From the NCBI RefSeq assembly GCF_004919045.1, contig NZ_SWDW01000012.1, forward strand, positions 1 through 64,000: 64,000 nucleotides of DNA. The letters are read 5' to 3'. The stretch's first letter is position 1, and each line of letters opens with the position of its first letter. The DNA comes from Sinomonas albida. Its GTDB lineage: Bacteria; Actinomycetota; Actinomycetes; Actinomycetales; Micrococcaceae. The translations under genes and the position numbers were made by a program. The notes below the pieces were generated by a model. It was not told where the DNA came from and did not search any database. It saw only the letters and a program-made list of their open reading frames with translations. This document shows, piece by piece, positions 33,880 through 42,488 of this stretch.

Positions 33880-34938
33880 GTGGCTGAACATCACGGCGAA
33901 TACAAGGTGCCCGGCGGCAAGCTCGTGGTCGCGGACCTCGCCACGGAGCGTGGAGCAATCACGTGGGCGAGCATCAACGGCGACTTCTTCCTGGAGCCGG
34001 ACGAGGCCCTCGCCGACCTCAACGCGGCGCTCGTCGGACTCTCGACCGACTCGCCGAACGCGACGATCAGTGCGGCGATCGCCGAGTCTGCCGGTCCCGG
34101 GACGGTCATGTTCGGCTTCGATCCGGAATCCATCGCCGTAGCGGTGCGCCGGGCCCTCGGCCACGCGACGTCGTGGGCCGACCACGAGTGGGAGATCATT
34201 CCGCCGAGGCCGCTGCACATCACCGAGCAGGTCGCGCTCGACGAGATCCTCACCCGCGAGGTCGGGGCGGGCGTCCGTAACCCGACGCTGCGGCTGTGGG
34301 ACTGGGACGAGCCGTCCGTGGTGATCGGGACGTTCCAGTCCTACCGGAACGAGGTCGATCCAGACGGCGTCGCGCGCCACGGAATCACGGTGGTGCGTCG
34401 TGTGAGCGGCGGCGGGGCCATGTTCATGGAGGCCGGCAACTGCATCACCTACTCGCTCTACCTCCCGACGTCGCTCGTGGACGGACTCTCGTTCGCGGAT
34501 TCGTATCCGTTCCTCGACGCGTGGGTCATGGAGGCGCTCGGATCGGTGGGCGTGAAGGCGTTCTACAAGCCGCTCAACGACATTGCCACGGAGGCAGGAA
34601 AGATCGGGGGAGCGGCGCAGAAGCGGTTCGGCAACGGTGCGATGCTCCATCACGTGACGATGAGCTACGACATCGACGCCACCAAGATGACCGAGGTGCT
34701 CCGGATCGGGCGGGAGAAGATCTCCGACAAGGGCATCTCGAGCGCCCAGAAGCGCGTCGATCCTCTCAAGCGCCAGACGGGGCTCTCCCGCTCGGCCATC
34801 ATCGAGGAGATGATGGCCACGTTCGCGCGGCGGTACGGCGCGCGGCGCGTCGAACTGTCCGACGCCTCGCTCGGAGCCGCGCGCGAACTCGCCGCCACGA
34901 AGTTCGCCACGCCTGCGTGGCTTCACCGCGTGCCGTAG
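33880..34938 (+). CDS. lplA: lipoate-protein ligase A with N-terminal accessory domain
   Basis: A 352-residue enzyme attaching lipoate to E2 or GcvH proteins. Residues 1 to about 90 (YKVPGGKLVVADLA, NGDFFLEPDEAL) resemble the LplB-type accessory domain, which in E. coli LplA is C-terminal; residues about 105-350 form the catalytic domain (RVSGGGAMFMEAGN, the Lys in YKPLNDI, KIGGAAQKRFGNGAMLHH). The domain order is therefore swapped. A TAGGCT box (33867-33872) ends seven bases before the GTG, suggesting a leaderless transcript. Confidence 0.88.
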   Translation: MAEHHGEYKVPGGKLVVADLATERGAITWASINGDFFLEPDEALADLNAALVGLSTDSPNATISAAIAESAGPGTVMFGFDPESIAVAVRRALGHATSWADHEWEIIPPRPLHITEQVALDEILTREVGAGVRNPTLRLWDWDEPSVVIGTFQSYRNEVDPDGVARHGITVVRRVSGGGAMFMEAGNCITYSLYLPTSLVDGLSFADSYPFLDAWVMEALGSVGVKAFYKPLNDIATEAGKIGGAAQKRFGNGAMLHHVTMSYDIDATKMTEVLRIGREKISDKGISSAQKRVDPLKRQTGLSRSAIIEEMMATFARRYGARRVELSDASLGAARELAATKFATPAWLHRVP

Positions 34939-35042
34939 TCCCGGGGCGCAGGCCCTGCGGGACCGCGGGCCGCAGCGGATACTGACCGTCCGCAGCCAAG
35001 CCCGCGCCGAGTCCGGCCGGCCGGTCGGAGGCGAGCCTGTGC

Positions 35043-37673
35043 CTACGTCGTGTGAGACCGCGCTTGCGCCACGAGCGCACGGCGGAGATGGTCGCGCTCC
35101 TCGATGACCAGACGCCGGAGCGCAGCCGGGGCCCCCGCGTGGGCGGTGAGCCATGCGTCCGTCTGTCGCAGGATCCGGTTCTCCTCCGGCGCCTCGCCCG
35201 GAGCGAGCGTCGCGTCCGCGGGGAACAGGCCCCTGATGATCCGGCTCGCGATCTCATTGGACCGCTCGCGCCAGATCGGCTCCAGCAGCGTGAAATAGCG
35301 ATCCTCGTACCCGGCTCGCAGGTGAGCTGGACCCAGAGAGAAGCCCTGGACCGTCGCGCCGAGAAGATCGTTGGAGAGCGCCTCCGACTCCACCGACTCG
35401 CTCCACGCGGCGCTCTTCGCCTCCGGGGTGGGCCGCGCGGCGACGGCGAGCGCATGGCCCACCCGGCCCCGCGCGGTCGCGTCGCGGTCGAGCTCCGCGT
35501 CGAGGTCCGCCTCGCTCGCGAGGCCCTGAGCGGCGAGTGCCTGCCACAGGGACCACCGGAGCTCGGCGTCGGCCGACACGCCCTCGACCTGGCCGCCGCC
35601 GGTCAGGAGGGAACGGGCCAAGTCGAGCTGGCCGCCGCCGTACCGGCTGCCCTTGGCCAGCGCGCGCGCCCAGGCCAACTGGTGATCGGATCCCGGTTGG
35701 GCGGCCCGCAGGTGCGCCGCGACGGCTGCGAGGTACTCGTCCCGCAGCGCGTCCCGCTCGCTCGCGGACGAGTACCGCTCGATCGCGTGACGAGCGTTGT
35801 CGAGCACCGTGAGCAGGACGCCGATCGTCGTCTCCGACGGTCCGAACTGGGCGACGGCGCGGACGTAGTCGCGGGCGGGGGAGACGCCGTCCCTCGCGTC
35901 GTGCCACAGGGCGGTCCAGCACAGGGCCCGGGCGAGGGGATCCGACACGTCCCCAAGCGATGAGCGCACGGTCTGTTCGGACGCGTGGTCGAGGCGGACC
36001 TTCGCGTACGTGAGGTCCTCGTCGTTGACCAGAAGGAGATCCGGCGCCTCGAGCCCCGCAAGCTCGGGGAGCTCCGTGAGCTCGCCGTCGACGTCGGCCT
36101 CGACGCTGTGGGTGCGCACGATCGCGCCGTCGACGGTCCGCGAATACAGTCCCACGCGGAGCCGGTGGGGACGGGGCGCGTCCCGGCCCGTCACCGGATC
36201 CACCGCGGTCTGCCGCAGCGCGACCCGGGCGAGCCGCCCGCCGTCGTACTCGAGCTCGGGCTCGAGCACCGGCAGCCCGGCCGTCTGGAGCCACGCGGCG
36301 GCCCAAGCCTCCATGGGCCGTCCGGATGCGCGCCCCAGCGCGTCGAGCAGGTCGGCGAGAGTGGTGTTGCCGTAGGCGTGCTTCGCGAAGTACTCCCGCG
36401 CAGCGGCGAAGAACGCCTCCTCGCCCACGTAGGCCACGAGCTGCTTGAGCACCGACGCGCCCTTCGCGTACGTGATCCCGTCGAAGTTCTGTTCGGCCGC
36501 CTCGAGGTCGGGGATGTCGGCGACGATCGGATGGGTCGTGGGCAGCTGGTCCTGGACGTAGGCCCACGCCTTGCGGCGGTTCGCGAAGTTGACCCATGAC
36601 GTGGTCCAGTCGGTCGCGCGCTCCACCGCAAGGGTGCCCATGAACTCGGCGAACGATTCCTTGAGCCAAAGGTCGTCCCACCAGCGCATCGTCACCAGGT
36701 CGCCGAACCACATGTGCGCCATTTCGTGCATGAGCGTGTTGGCGCGCGCCTCGTACTGCGAATCGGCGGCCCGCGACGCGAACACGTACTGCTCGGTGAA
36801 CGTGACGAGCCCCGGGTTCTCCATCGCGCCGAGGTTGTACTCGGGCACGAATGCCTGCTCGTACTTGCCCCACGGGTAGGCGGGCGTGAAGACGGAATGG
36901 TAGAAGTCGAGCCCCTGCTTCGTGAGCCCGAAGATGCGGCTTGCGTCGAAGTGCGGCGCGAGCGACGCGCGGCAGTAGGCCGCGAGCGGAACGGCGAGCT
37001 GCGCGCCGTCGCCCGTCGTGCCCAGCCATTCATCGTCGGCCCGGTGATAGGGCCCGGCGAGGACCGCTGCGAGATAGCTGGGCATGCGCGGGGTCGGCGC
37101 GAAGTCCCAACGGGCGACGGCGGGTTCCCCGGTTCCCGCGCGGACGCTCGCCTTCCCCGCGGGCGCGCCGTTGGCGCTGACCACCCAGTCGGCGGGGGCA
37201 ATCACGGTGAACGAGAACGTGGCCTTGAGGTCAGGCTGCTCGAAGTTCGCGAAGTACCGCCGCGCGTCAGCGGGCTCGCACTGCGTGTAGAGGTACGTGA
37301 GTCCGTCCGCGGGGTCGACGAAGCGGTGGAGTCCCTCACCGGTGCGGCTGTAACGCGCGAGTCCGCTCACTTCGAGGCGATTGTGTTCGGCGAGGCCCGT
37401 GAGGTGGACCCGCGCGCCGTCGTACGCCCGTTCCGTGTCGAGGGGGAGGCCATTCAGCACCACCTCGGTGACGCTCTCGCCGACGAAGTCCACGAACGTC
37501 TCGGCCCCGGCCTCGGAGCGGAACTCGATGATGCTCTGCGTCGGAAAGACAGCGCTCGCGGGATCACCGGCGGAGCGCAGGTCCAGAGTGATGCGGTACG
37601 ACTCGACGGCGACAACGCGGGCCCGTTCGGCGGCTTCGTCGCGGCTCAGGTTCTCGGTGGGCACGCAGGACAT
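35043..37673 (-). CDS. pepN: aminopeptidase N (M1 family)
   Basis: An 876-residue zinc metallopeptidase releasing N-terminal residues from peptides. It has the substrate-binding GAMEN motif (EYNLGAMENPG), the zinc site HEMAH followed 18 residues later by Glu (KESFAEF), and the stabilising Tyr in the ITYAKGASVL region. The C-terminal third is the helical ERAP1-like domain. Length matches actinobacterial PepN. The ATG at 37673 lacks a clear ribosome site; a GTG three codons later is possible. It diverges from the ATP-grasp operon. Confidence 0.94.
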   Translation of the reverse strand: MSCVPTENLSRDEAAERARVVAVESYRITLDLRSAGDPASAVFPTQSIIEFRSEAGAETFVDFVGESVTEVVLNGLPLDTERAYDGARVHLTGLAEHNRLEVSGLARYSRTGEGLHRFVDPADGLTYLYTQCEPADARRYFANFEQPDLKATFSFTVIAPADWVVSANGAPAGKASVRAGTGEPAVARWDFAPTPRMPSYLAAVLAGPYHRADDEWLGTTGDGAQLAVPLAAYCRASLAPHFDASRIFGLTKQGLDFYHSVFTPAYPWGKYEQAFVPEYNLGAMENPGLVTFTEQYVFASRAADSQYEARANTLMHEMAHMWFGDLVTMRWWDDLWLKESFAEFMGTLAVERATDWTTSWVNFANRRKAWAYVQDQLPTTHPIVADIPDLEAAEQNFDGITYAKGASVLKQLVAYVGEEAFFAAAREYFAKHAYGNTTLADLLDALGRASGRPMEAWAAAWLQTAGLPVLEPELEYDGGRLARVALRQTAVDPVTGRDAPRPHRLRVGLYSRTVDGAIVRTHSVEADVDGELTELPELAGLEAPDLLLVNDEDLTYAKVRLDHASEQTVRSSLGDVSDPLARALCWTALWHDARDGVSPARDYVRAVAQFGPSETTIGVLLTVLDNARHAIERYSSASERDALRDEYLAAVAAHLRAAQPGSDHQLAWARALAKGSRYGGGQLDLARSLLTGGGQVEGVSADAELRWSLWQALAAQGLASEADLDAELDRDATARGRVGHALAVAARPTPEAKSAAWSESVESEALSNDLLGATVQGFSLGPAHLRAGYEDRYFTLLEPIWRERSNEIASRIIRGLFPADATLAPGEAPEENRILRQTDAWLTAHAGAPAALRRLVIEERDHLRRALVAQARSHTT

Positions 37674-37774
37674 TCAACCACGGCCGTGAGGCGGCGCGGC
37701 GGCCCGGGTCCGCGGAAACACGCCGGACTTCTGCCCGACATGCGCGCGTCGCCGATTGGTGAAAAGCTGTCTCC

Positions 37775-39331
37775 ATGTCGGATCTGTTCGAGGACTACGC
37801 CGTGGCCGCTGCCCGCACGGGCGCCTACGACGAGATGTTCGCGCCGGACCAGGTGGCGCGCCCCAGTTACCGCCAGCTAGCCGGAGCTTTGGCCAGCCTC
37901 GACCTCACCGATGTGAGTTCGCGTGCCGATTCGATGGCGCGCACGTTCCTGGACCGCGGCGTCACGTTCGACTACGCGGGGGAGGAGCGGCCCTTCCCGC
38001 TCGATCTCGTCCCGAGGGTCATCTCTGCGACCGAGTGGGGCGTCCTCGAGCGAGGCGTCGCCCAGCGGGTGCGTGCCCTCGAGGCGTTCCTCGACGACGT
38101 CTACGGCAAGATGGCCGTCGCGGCGGACGGAGTGGTCCCGCGCCGTATCATCACGTCGAGCAAGCACTTCCACCGCCAAGTCCACGGCTTCGAGCCGGCC
38201 GGCGGCGTCCGCGTGCACATCTCCGGCATCGACGTGGTCCGAGATGGCGGCGGCACGTTCCGCGTCCTCGAGGACAACGTGCGCGTGCCGTCCGGCGTCA
38301 GCTACGTCCTCGAGAACCGGCGCGCCATGGCCAAGGGCCTCCCCGAGGCCTTCAGCCAGCAGCCCATCCGTCCCGTCGAGGAGTATCCGCGCCGCCTCCT
38401 CTCGGCGCTGCGGAAGACGGCGCCCGCAGGAGTCGACGATCCGACCGTCGTCGTGCTTACCCCAGGCGTGTTCAATTCGGCGTACTTCGAGCACACGCTC
38501 CTGGCCGGCCTCATGGGCGTCGAGCTCGTCGAGGGGCGCGACCTCATCTGCCGCGGCAACCGTGTGTACATGCGGACCACCGCGGGCGAGCAGCGCGTCG
38601 ACGTCATCTACAAGCGCATCGACGACGACTTCCTCGACCCGCTGCAGTTCCGGTCCGACTCGATGCTCGGCTGCCCTGGCCTCGTGAACGCGGCGCGCGC
38701 GGGCGGGGTGACGATCGCGAATGCGGTGGGCAATGGCGTCGCGGACGACAAGCTCGTGTACTCCTACGTGCCCGATCTGATCCGTTACTACCTGGGCGAG
38801 GAGCCGATTGTCGCGAACGTCGATACGTTCCGGCTCGAGGAACAGGCGGCGCGCGAGGAGGTCCTCGACCGGCTCGAGGAACTGGTGGTCAAGCCGGTCG
38901 ACGGGTCAGGCGGGAAGGGCCTGGTCATCGGGCCGGACGCCTCGAAGGAGGAGCTCGAGACGCTGCGCCAGCGTCTCGTGGCCGATCCGCGCGGCTGGAT
39001 CGCCCAGCCCGTGCTCCAGCTCAGCACCGTGCCGACGCTGAGCGGGGACAAGTTCGGGCCCCGGCACGTGGACCTGCGCCCATTCGCGGTCAACGACGGC
39101 GACGACGTGTGGGTGCTCCCCGGGGGGCTCACGCGAGTGGCGCTCAAGGAGGGCAGCCTCATCGTGAACTCGAGCCAAGGCGGCGGGTCGAAGGACACGT
39201 GGGTGCTCGCCGAATCCCGCAACGTGCCCATCGAGGCGGAACCGCGGCACTCGATCAGCATTCGCGAACGCACGAGCGTGTGGCCTGTCGAGAGCAGCTG
39301 GCGCGACCGTCAGGCGGAACAGCAACAGTGA
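37775..39331 (+). CDS. circularly permuted ATP-grasp protein
   Basis: A 518-residue ATP-grasp ligase of the circularly permuted type (CP_ATPgrasp). Marks are VPRRIITSSKHFHRQVHG, VLEDNVRVPSGVSYVLENR, DVIYKRIDDDFLDPL, VVKPVDGSGGKGLVIG and GPRHVDLRPFAV. ATP-grasp enzymes form amide bonds by acyl-phosphate chemistry. It is the first gene of a conserved trio with alpha-E and transglutaminase proteins, predicted from comparative genomics to make or modify a peptide. The substrate is unknown. Confidence 0.9.
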   Translation: MSDLFEDYAVAAARTGAYDEMFAPDQVARPSYRQLAGALASLDLTDVSSRADSMARTFLDRGVTFDYAGEERPFPLDLVPRVISATEWGVLERGVAQRVRALEAFLDDVYGKMAVAADGVVPRRIITSSKHFHRQVHGFEPAGGVRVHISGIDVVRDGGGTFRVLEDNVRVPSGVSYVLENRRAMAKGLPEAFSQQPIRPVEEYPRRLLSALRKTAPAGVDDPTVVVLTPGVFNSAYFEHTLLAGLMGVELVEGRDLICRGNRVYMRTTAGEQRVDVIYKRIDDDFLDPLQFRSDSMLGCPGLVNAARAGGVTIANAVGNGVADDKLVYSYVPDLIRYYLGEEPIVANVDTFRLEEQAAREEVLDRLEELVVKPVDGSGGKGLVIGPDASKEELETLRQRLVADPRGWIAQPVLQLSTVPTLSGDKFGPRHVDLRPFAVNDGDDVWVLPGGLTRVALKEGSLIVNSSQGGGSKDTWVLAESRNVPIEAEPRHSISIRERTSVWPVESSWRDRQAEQQQ

Positions 39332-39386
39332 GTCCTGTGGCCGTGCTCCCCGCCGCCCTACGCCCCGACCACAGGAGGAGGCTTCC

Positions 39387-40313
39387 TTGCTGAGCCGCAT
39401 CGCTGAATCACTGTTCTGGATCGGGCGCTACGTCGAGCGTGCCGACGGGACCGCGCGCATCCTCGATGTGCACCTCGAGCGCCTCAACCACCTTCCGCCC
39501 GAGGATCAGCACAGCGTGGCGAAGGAGCTGCTCGCCGTCATGGGCTCGCGGCCCGAGCACGAGGACTTCGGCCTCGCGGAGCTGCTCCACACCCTCGCGT
39601 ACGACCGCACGCATGCGACGTCCATCGCCGGCTCTCTCGGCGCGGCGCGCGAGAACGCCAGGCGGGCGCGCGAAACCGTGTCCTCGAGCCTCTGGGAGTG
39701 CCTCAATACGACGTACTACGGACTGAGCCAGCACCGCAAGGACGTGGTGGGCACATACCGTTTCTGCCACTGGGTCCTTGAGCGGACCGCCATGGTCGGG
39801 GGCCTCACGGACACGACGATGAGCCACGACGAGAGCTGGCTGTTCCTCGTCCTGGGCCGCTCGCTCGAGCGGGCCGACATGACCGCTCGCATGCTGTCGA
39901 CGCGCGAGGTCCACACCGCCGGCATGTCGTGGGTCAACATGCTCCGCTGCGCCGGCGCGTACGAGTCCTTCCTCAGGACCCGCCGCGCAGCGTTCGACGA
40001 TCGTCACGCCGCCGAGTTCCTGCTCATGGACCGGCTGTTCCCGCGTTCGATCGTGTACGCGCTCCGGGACGCAGACGATTCGCTCGCAAAGCTCGATCCG
40101 TCCGACACCCGCCTCGGCCTCATCAATGACGCTCGCCGCATCGTCGGCCAGGCACGTACGTTCCTCGAGTTCCACAGGACAGACGACCTCATGGTCGAGC
40201 TGCCGGAGCACATGGAGCGCGTGCAGCGCGCCGTCGCGCAGGCTTCGGACGCGATCTCGCGCAAGTACTTCAATCAGGCCGATGAACAGGCCTGGGTGGG
40301 AGAGGTGTCATGA
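39387..40313 (+). CDS. alpha-E domain protein
   Basis: A 308-residue all-helical protein of the alpha-E family. It begins MLSRIAESLFWIGRYVERADGTARILDVHL, the family signature, repeated in variant form at LVLGRSLERADMTARML. It has no membrane helix. Such proteins always accompany ATP-grasp and transglutaminase-like partners. A TTG start is supported by the AGGAGGAGG site seven bases upstream. It overlaps the next gene by four bases (ATGA). Confidence 0.9.
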   Translation: MLSRIAESLFWIGRYVERADGTARILDVHLERLNHLPPEDQHSVAKELLAVMGSRPEHEDFGLAELLHTLAYDRTHATSIAGSLGAARENARRARETVSSSLWECLNTTYYGLSQHRKDVVGTYRFCHWVLERTAMVGGLTDTTMSHDESWLFLVLGRSLERADMTARMLSTREVHTAGMSWVNMLRCAGAYESFLRTRRAAFDDRHAAEFLLMDRLFPRSIVYALRDADDSLAKLDPSDTRLGLINDARRIVGQARTFLEFHRTDDLMVELPEHMERVQRAVAQASDAISRKYFNQADEQAWVGEVS

Positions 40314-41161
40314 CCCGGCTGAGGATCCTCCACCGGACCGCGTACCGCTACAACCAGCGCGTGACGCTCAGCTACAACGAGGCGCGCATGACGCCGCTCA
40401 CGGAGCCGCAGCAGGTCGTCCTCGAGTCGCAGGTCCGCGTCCTGCCGTCGCAGGCCGCCGTGAGTTCGTACAAGGACTACTGGGGAACGCGCGTCACGGC
40501 GTTCGACATGCAGCTCCCGCACGAGTATCTCGAGGTCACGTCGACGACGACCGTCGAGGTGCACCGCGTCGAACGTGTCCCCACCGAGGGATCGGTGGTT
40601 CCCTGGGAGAAGCTCCGGAGCGCCGAGGTCGAGGACCAGTTCAGCGACTGGCTCCCGCAGTCGCGGTTGTCGGGACCCGGATCCGAGGTGCTCGGGATCG
40701 TTCCCGGCCTCGTCGAGGGGTGCGATCCCAACGCCGCGGCGCATTCGATCTTCGACTGGCTCCGCGGCGAGATGCGCTACATGCCTGGCTCGACGGGCGT
40801 GACGACGGACGCCGAGCAGGCGTGGAACCAGCGTCAGGGCGTCTGCCAGGACTTGGCGCACCTTGCGATCGGGTCTCTCCGCAGCATCGGGATTCCCGCG
40901 CGCTACATCTCGGGGTACCTTCATCCGCGGTCGACGGCGGAGGTCGGCGAGGTCGTGGCCGGACAGTCCCACGCCTGGCTGGAGTGGTGGGACGGCGAGT
41001 GGCGCAGCTGGGATCCCACCAACCACAAGCCCGCGGGCGACTTCCACGTGACGGTGGCGCGCGGCCGCGACTACCGAGACGTGCCGCCGCTCAAGGGCAT
41101 CCTCTCGGGCGGGGGAGGCTCGCACCTCGACGTCTCCGTGGAGCTCACGCGCCTCGCCTGA
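40310..41161 (+). CDS. transglutaminase-like cysteine peptidase family protein
   Basis: A 283-residue protein with an N-terminal beta domain (about 1-90) and a transglutaminase core. The catalytic triad is visible as Cys179 (RQGVCQDLAH), His221 (GQSHAWLEWW) and Asp235 (SWDPTNHK). It could act as a peptidase or amidase on a product of the ATP-grasp enzyme in the same operon. The end of the gene abuts array B of the 22-bp repeat, two bases after the stop. Confidence 0.9.
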   Translation: MTRLRILHRTAYRYNQRVTLSYNEARMTPLTEPQQVVLESQVRVLPSQAAVSSYKDYWGTRVTAFDMQLPHEYLEVTSTTTVEVHRVERVPTEGSVVPWEKLRSAEVEDQFSDWLPQSRLSGPGSEVLGIVPGLVEGCDPNAAAHSIFDWLRGEMRYMPGSTGVTTDAEQAWNQRQGVCQDLAHLAIGSLRSIGIPARYISGYLHPRSTAEVGEVVAGQSHAWLEWWDGEWRSWDPTNHKPAGDFHVTVARGRDYRDVPPLKGILSGGGGSHLDVSVELTRLA

Positions 41162-41162
41162 C

Positions 41163-41316
41163 GTTGCGGGGTCCCGTCCGGCCGGTTGCGGGGTCTCGTC
41201 CGGCGTGTTGTGGGGTCTCGTCCGGCGGGTTGCGGGGTCCCGTCCGGCCGGTTGTGGGGTCTCGTCCGGCCGGTTGTGGGGTCTCGTCCGGCCGGTTGTG
41301 GGGTCCCGTCCGGCGG
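41163..41316. repeat. 22-bp tandem repeat array B, seven units
   Basis: Seven head-to-tail 22-bp units follow the transglutaminase stop codon. The core is GTTGCGGGGTCCCGTCC with C/T variation at two positions, followed by a five-base GGCCG-like spacer. It is the inverted orientation of array C (42303-42478), and the same unit appears at 29845-30020. The period equals two helical turns. Confidence 0.95.
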
Positions 41317-41366
41317 GCTGTGGATAACCGGGCGGGCGACGTGACGGTTCGTGCGAGCATAAAGTC

Positions 41367-42290
41367 ATGGCTTCGGGGGACAGCTTTCACGATCTCATTC
41401 AGCGCTCGTTCACTATTCACGAGGCGGCAGCCTTGGGAATTGAGCCTAGGGCTCTTCGGATGGCCGACGTCCGGGAGACGAGTCGCGGGATTTTCGAGCC
41501 CGCCTCGGGTCCGGGAGTTGGCGTCCTTGACCGCGTAAGGACACAGCTGAGTGTCCAGCCCGATGCGTGGGGATCTCACAGAACCGCGGCAACGATCCAC
41601 GGGCTGTGGCTGCCGCCGTCGCTCGATGAGCACGCCCAACTTCACCTGAGTAAACCTACTCATCTTCCCAGAATTCGTCGCCCAGGAATCGTTGGGCACC
41701 GAGTCAGAATTCTGCCGGGAGAGGTCATTCAGGTTCAGGGTCTGTGGGTTTCGTCGCCCGCCAGGACATGGCTCGACTTGGCCGCCGAAATGACCCCCGC
41801 AACTCTGATCGCCTTGGGCGACCAACTCATCAGACAGCCCAGAGCAGGGTTCGAGGGTCGCACCACCCCGTACTCGACCAGAGCGATTCTTCTTGACCTG
41901 CTTCGCGCCCACCCGAAGGTCAAAGGTGTGGGGAGGTGCAAGGACGCGCTGGCGGATATGCGGGTGGGATCCGATTCGGTGCCCGAGACCCTGCTCCGAC
42001 TTTCCCTGGTCGCCCACGGTTTTCCTGAGCCGGACCTACAGATTCTCTTGGACCCGTCCGACCCGTATTCTCCGAGTGCCGATCAGGGCTATCGCAACTT
42101 GAAGATTGCCCTCCAATACGAGGGGCAACATCACGAACTGGCAGAGCAGCAGGCTAAGGACCGGTGGCGCGATGCGAGGTTTGCAAGATCTGGATGGGCG
42201 ACGATCCACGTTGTCGCAGCCGATCTAGCAGACGATTTCATCCGAGTTCGTCGGGAACTGAGCGTCTTGATTCGGAAACGCGCAGCCTGA
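41367..42290 (+). CDS. AbiEi-like / DUF559-type protein
   Basis: A 307-residue protein. The N-terminal part resembles the AbiEi antitoxin-like winged-helix layout (IHEAAALGIEPRALRMADV, WGSHRTAATIHGLWLPP). The C-terminal part resembles DUF559/Vsr-type nuclease domains (VPETLLRLSLVAHG, IALQYEGQHH, RWRDARFARSGWATIHV), with Glu and Gln-x-Glu positions typical of that fold. Such genes are frequent and mobile in Micrococcales. It lies between two inverted repeat arrays and has less GC-biased codon use than its neighbours. No AbiEii toxin is adjacent. The function is uncertain: defence, regulation or DNA cleavage. Confidence 0.7.
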   Translation: MASGDSFHDLIQRSFTIHEAAALGIEPRALRMADVRETSRGIFEPASGPGVGVLDRVRTQLSVQPDAWGSHRTAATIHGLWLPPSLDEHAQLHLSKPTHLPRIRRPGIVGHRVRILPGEVIQVQGLWVSSPARTWLDLAAEMTPATLIALGDQLIRQPRAGFEGRTTPYSTRAILLDLLRAHPKVKGVGRCKDALADMRVGSDSVPETLLRLSLVAHGFPEPDLQILLDPSDPYSPSADQGYRNLKIALQYEGQHHELAEQQAKDRWRDARFARSGWATIHVVAADLADDFIRVRRELSVLIRKRAA

Positions 42291-42302
42291 GCCGGAGCTG
42301 GA

Positions 42303-42478
42303 GGGACGGGACCCCGCAACCCGCGGGATGGGACCCCGCAAAGCGCGGGACGGGACCCCGCAACCCGCGGGATGGGACCCCGCAACCCGCGGGATGGGAC
42401 CCCGCAACCCGCGGGACGGGACCCCGCAACGCGCGGGACGGGACCCCGCAACCCGTGGGACGGGACCCCGCAACCCCG
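42303..42478. repeat. 22-bp tandem repeat array C, eight units
   Basis: Eight 22-bp units start at 42303, 42325, 42347, 42369, 42391, 42413, 42435 and 42457, with core GGGACGGGACCCCGCAAC. This is the reverse complement of array B. It fills the convergent gap between the AbiEi-like gene and the zinc-ribbon SDR gene. Confidence 0.95.
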
Positions 42479-42488
42479 AGGGGGCCGG

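Noticed and set aside
41163..42478. 22-bp arrays as CRISPR
   Set aside because: Units are directly tandem with only about five variable bases, there are no unique spacers of about 30 bp, and no cas genes are present.
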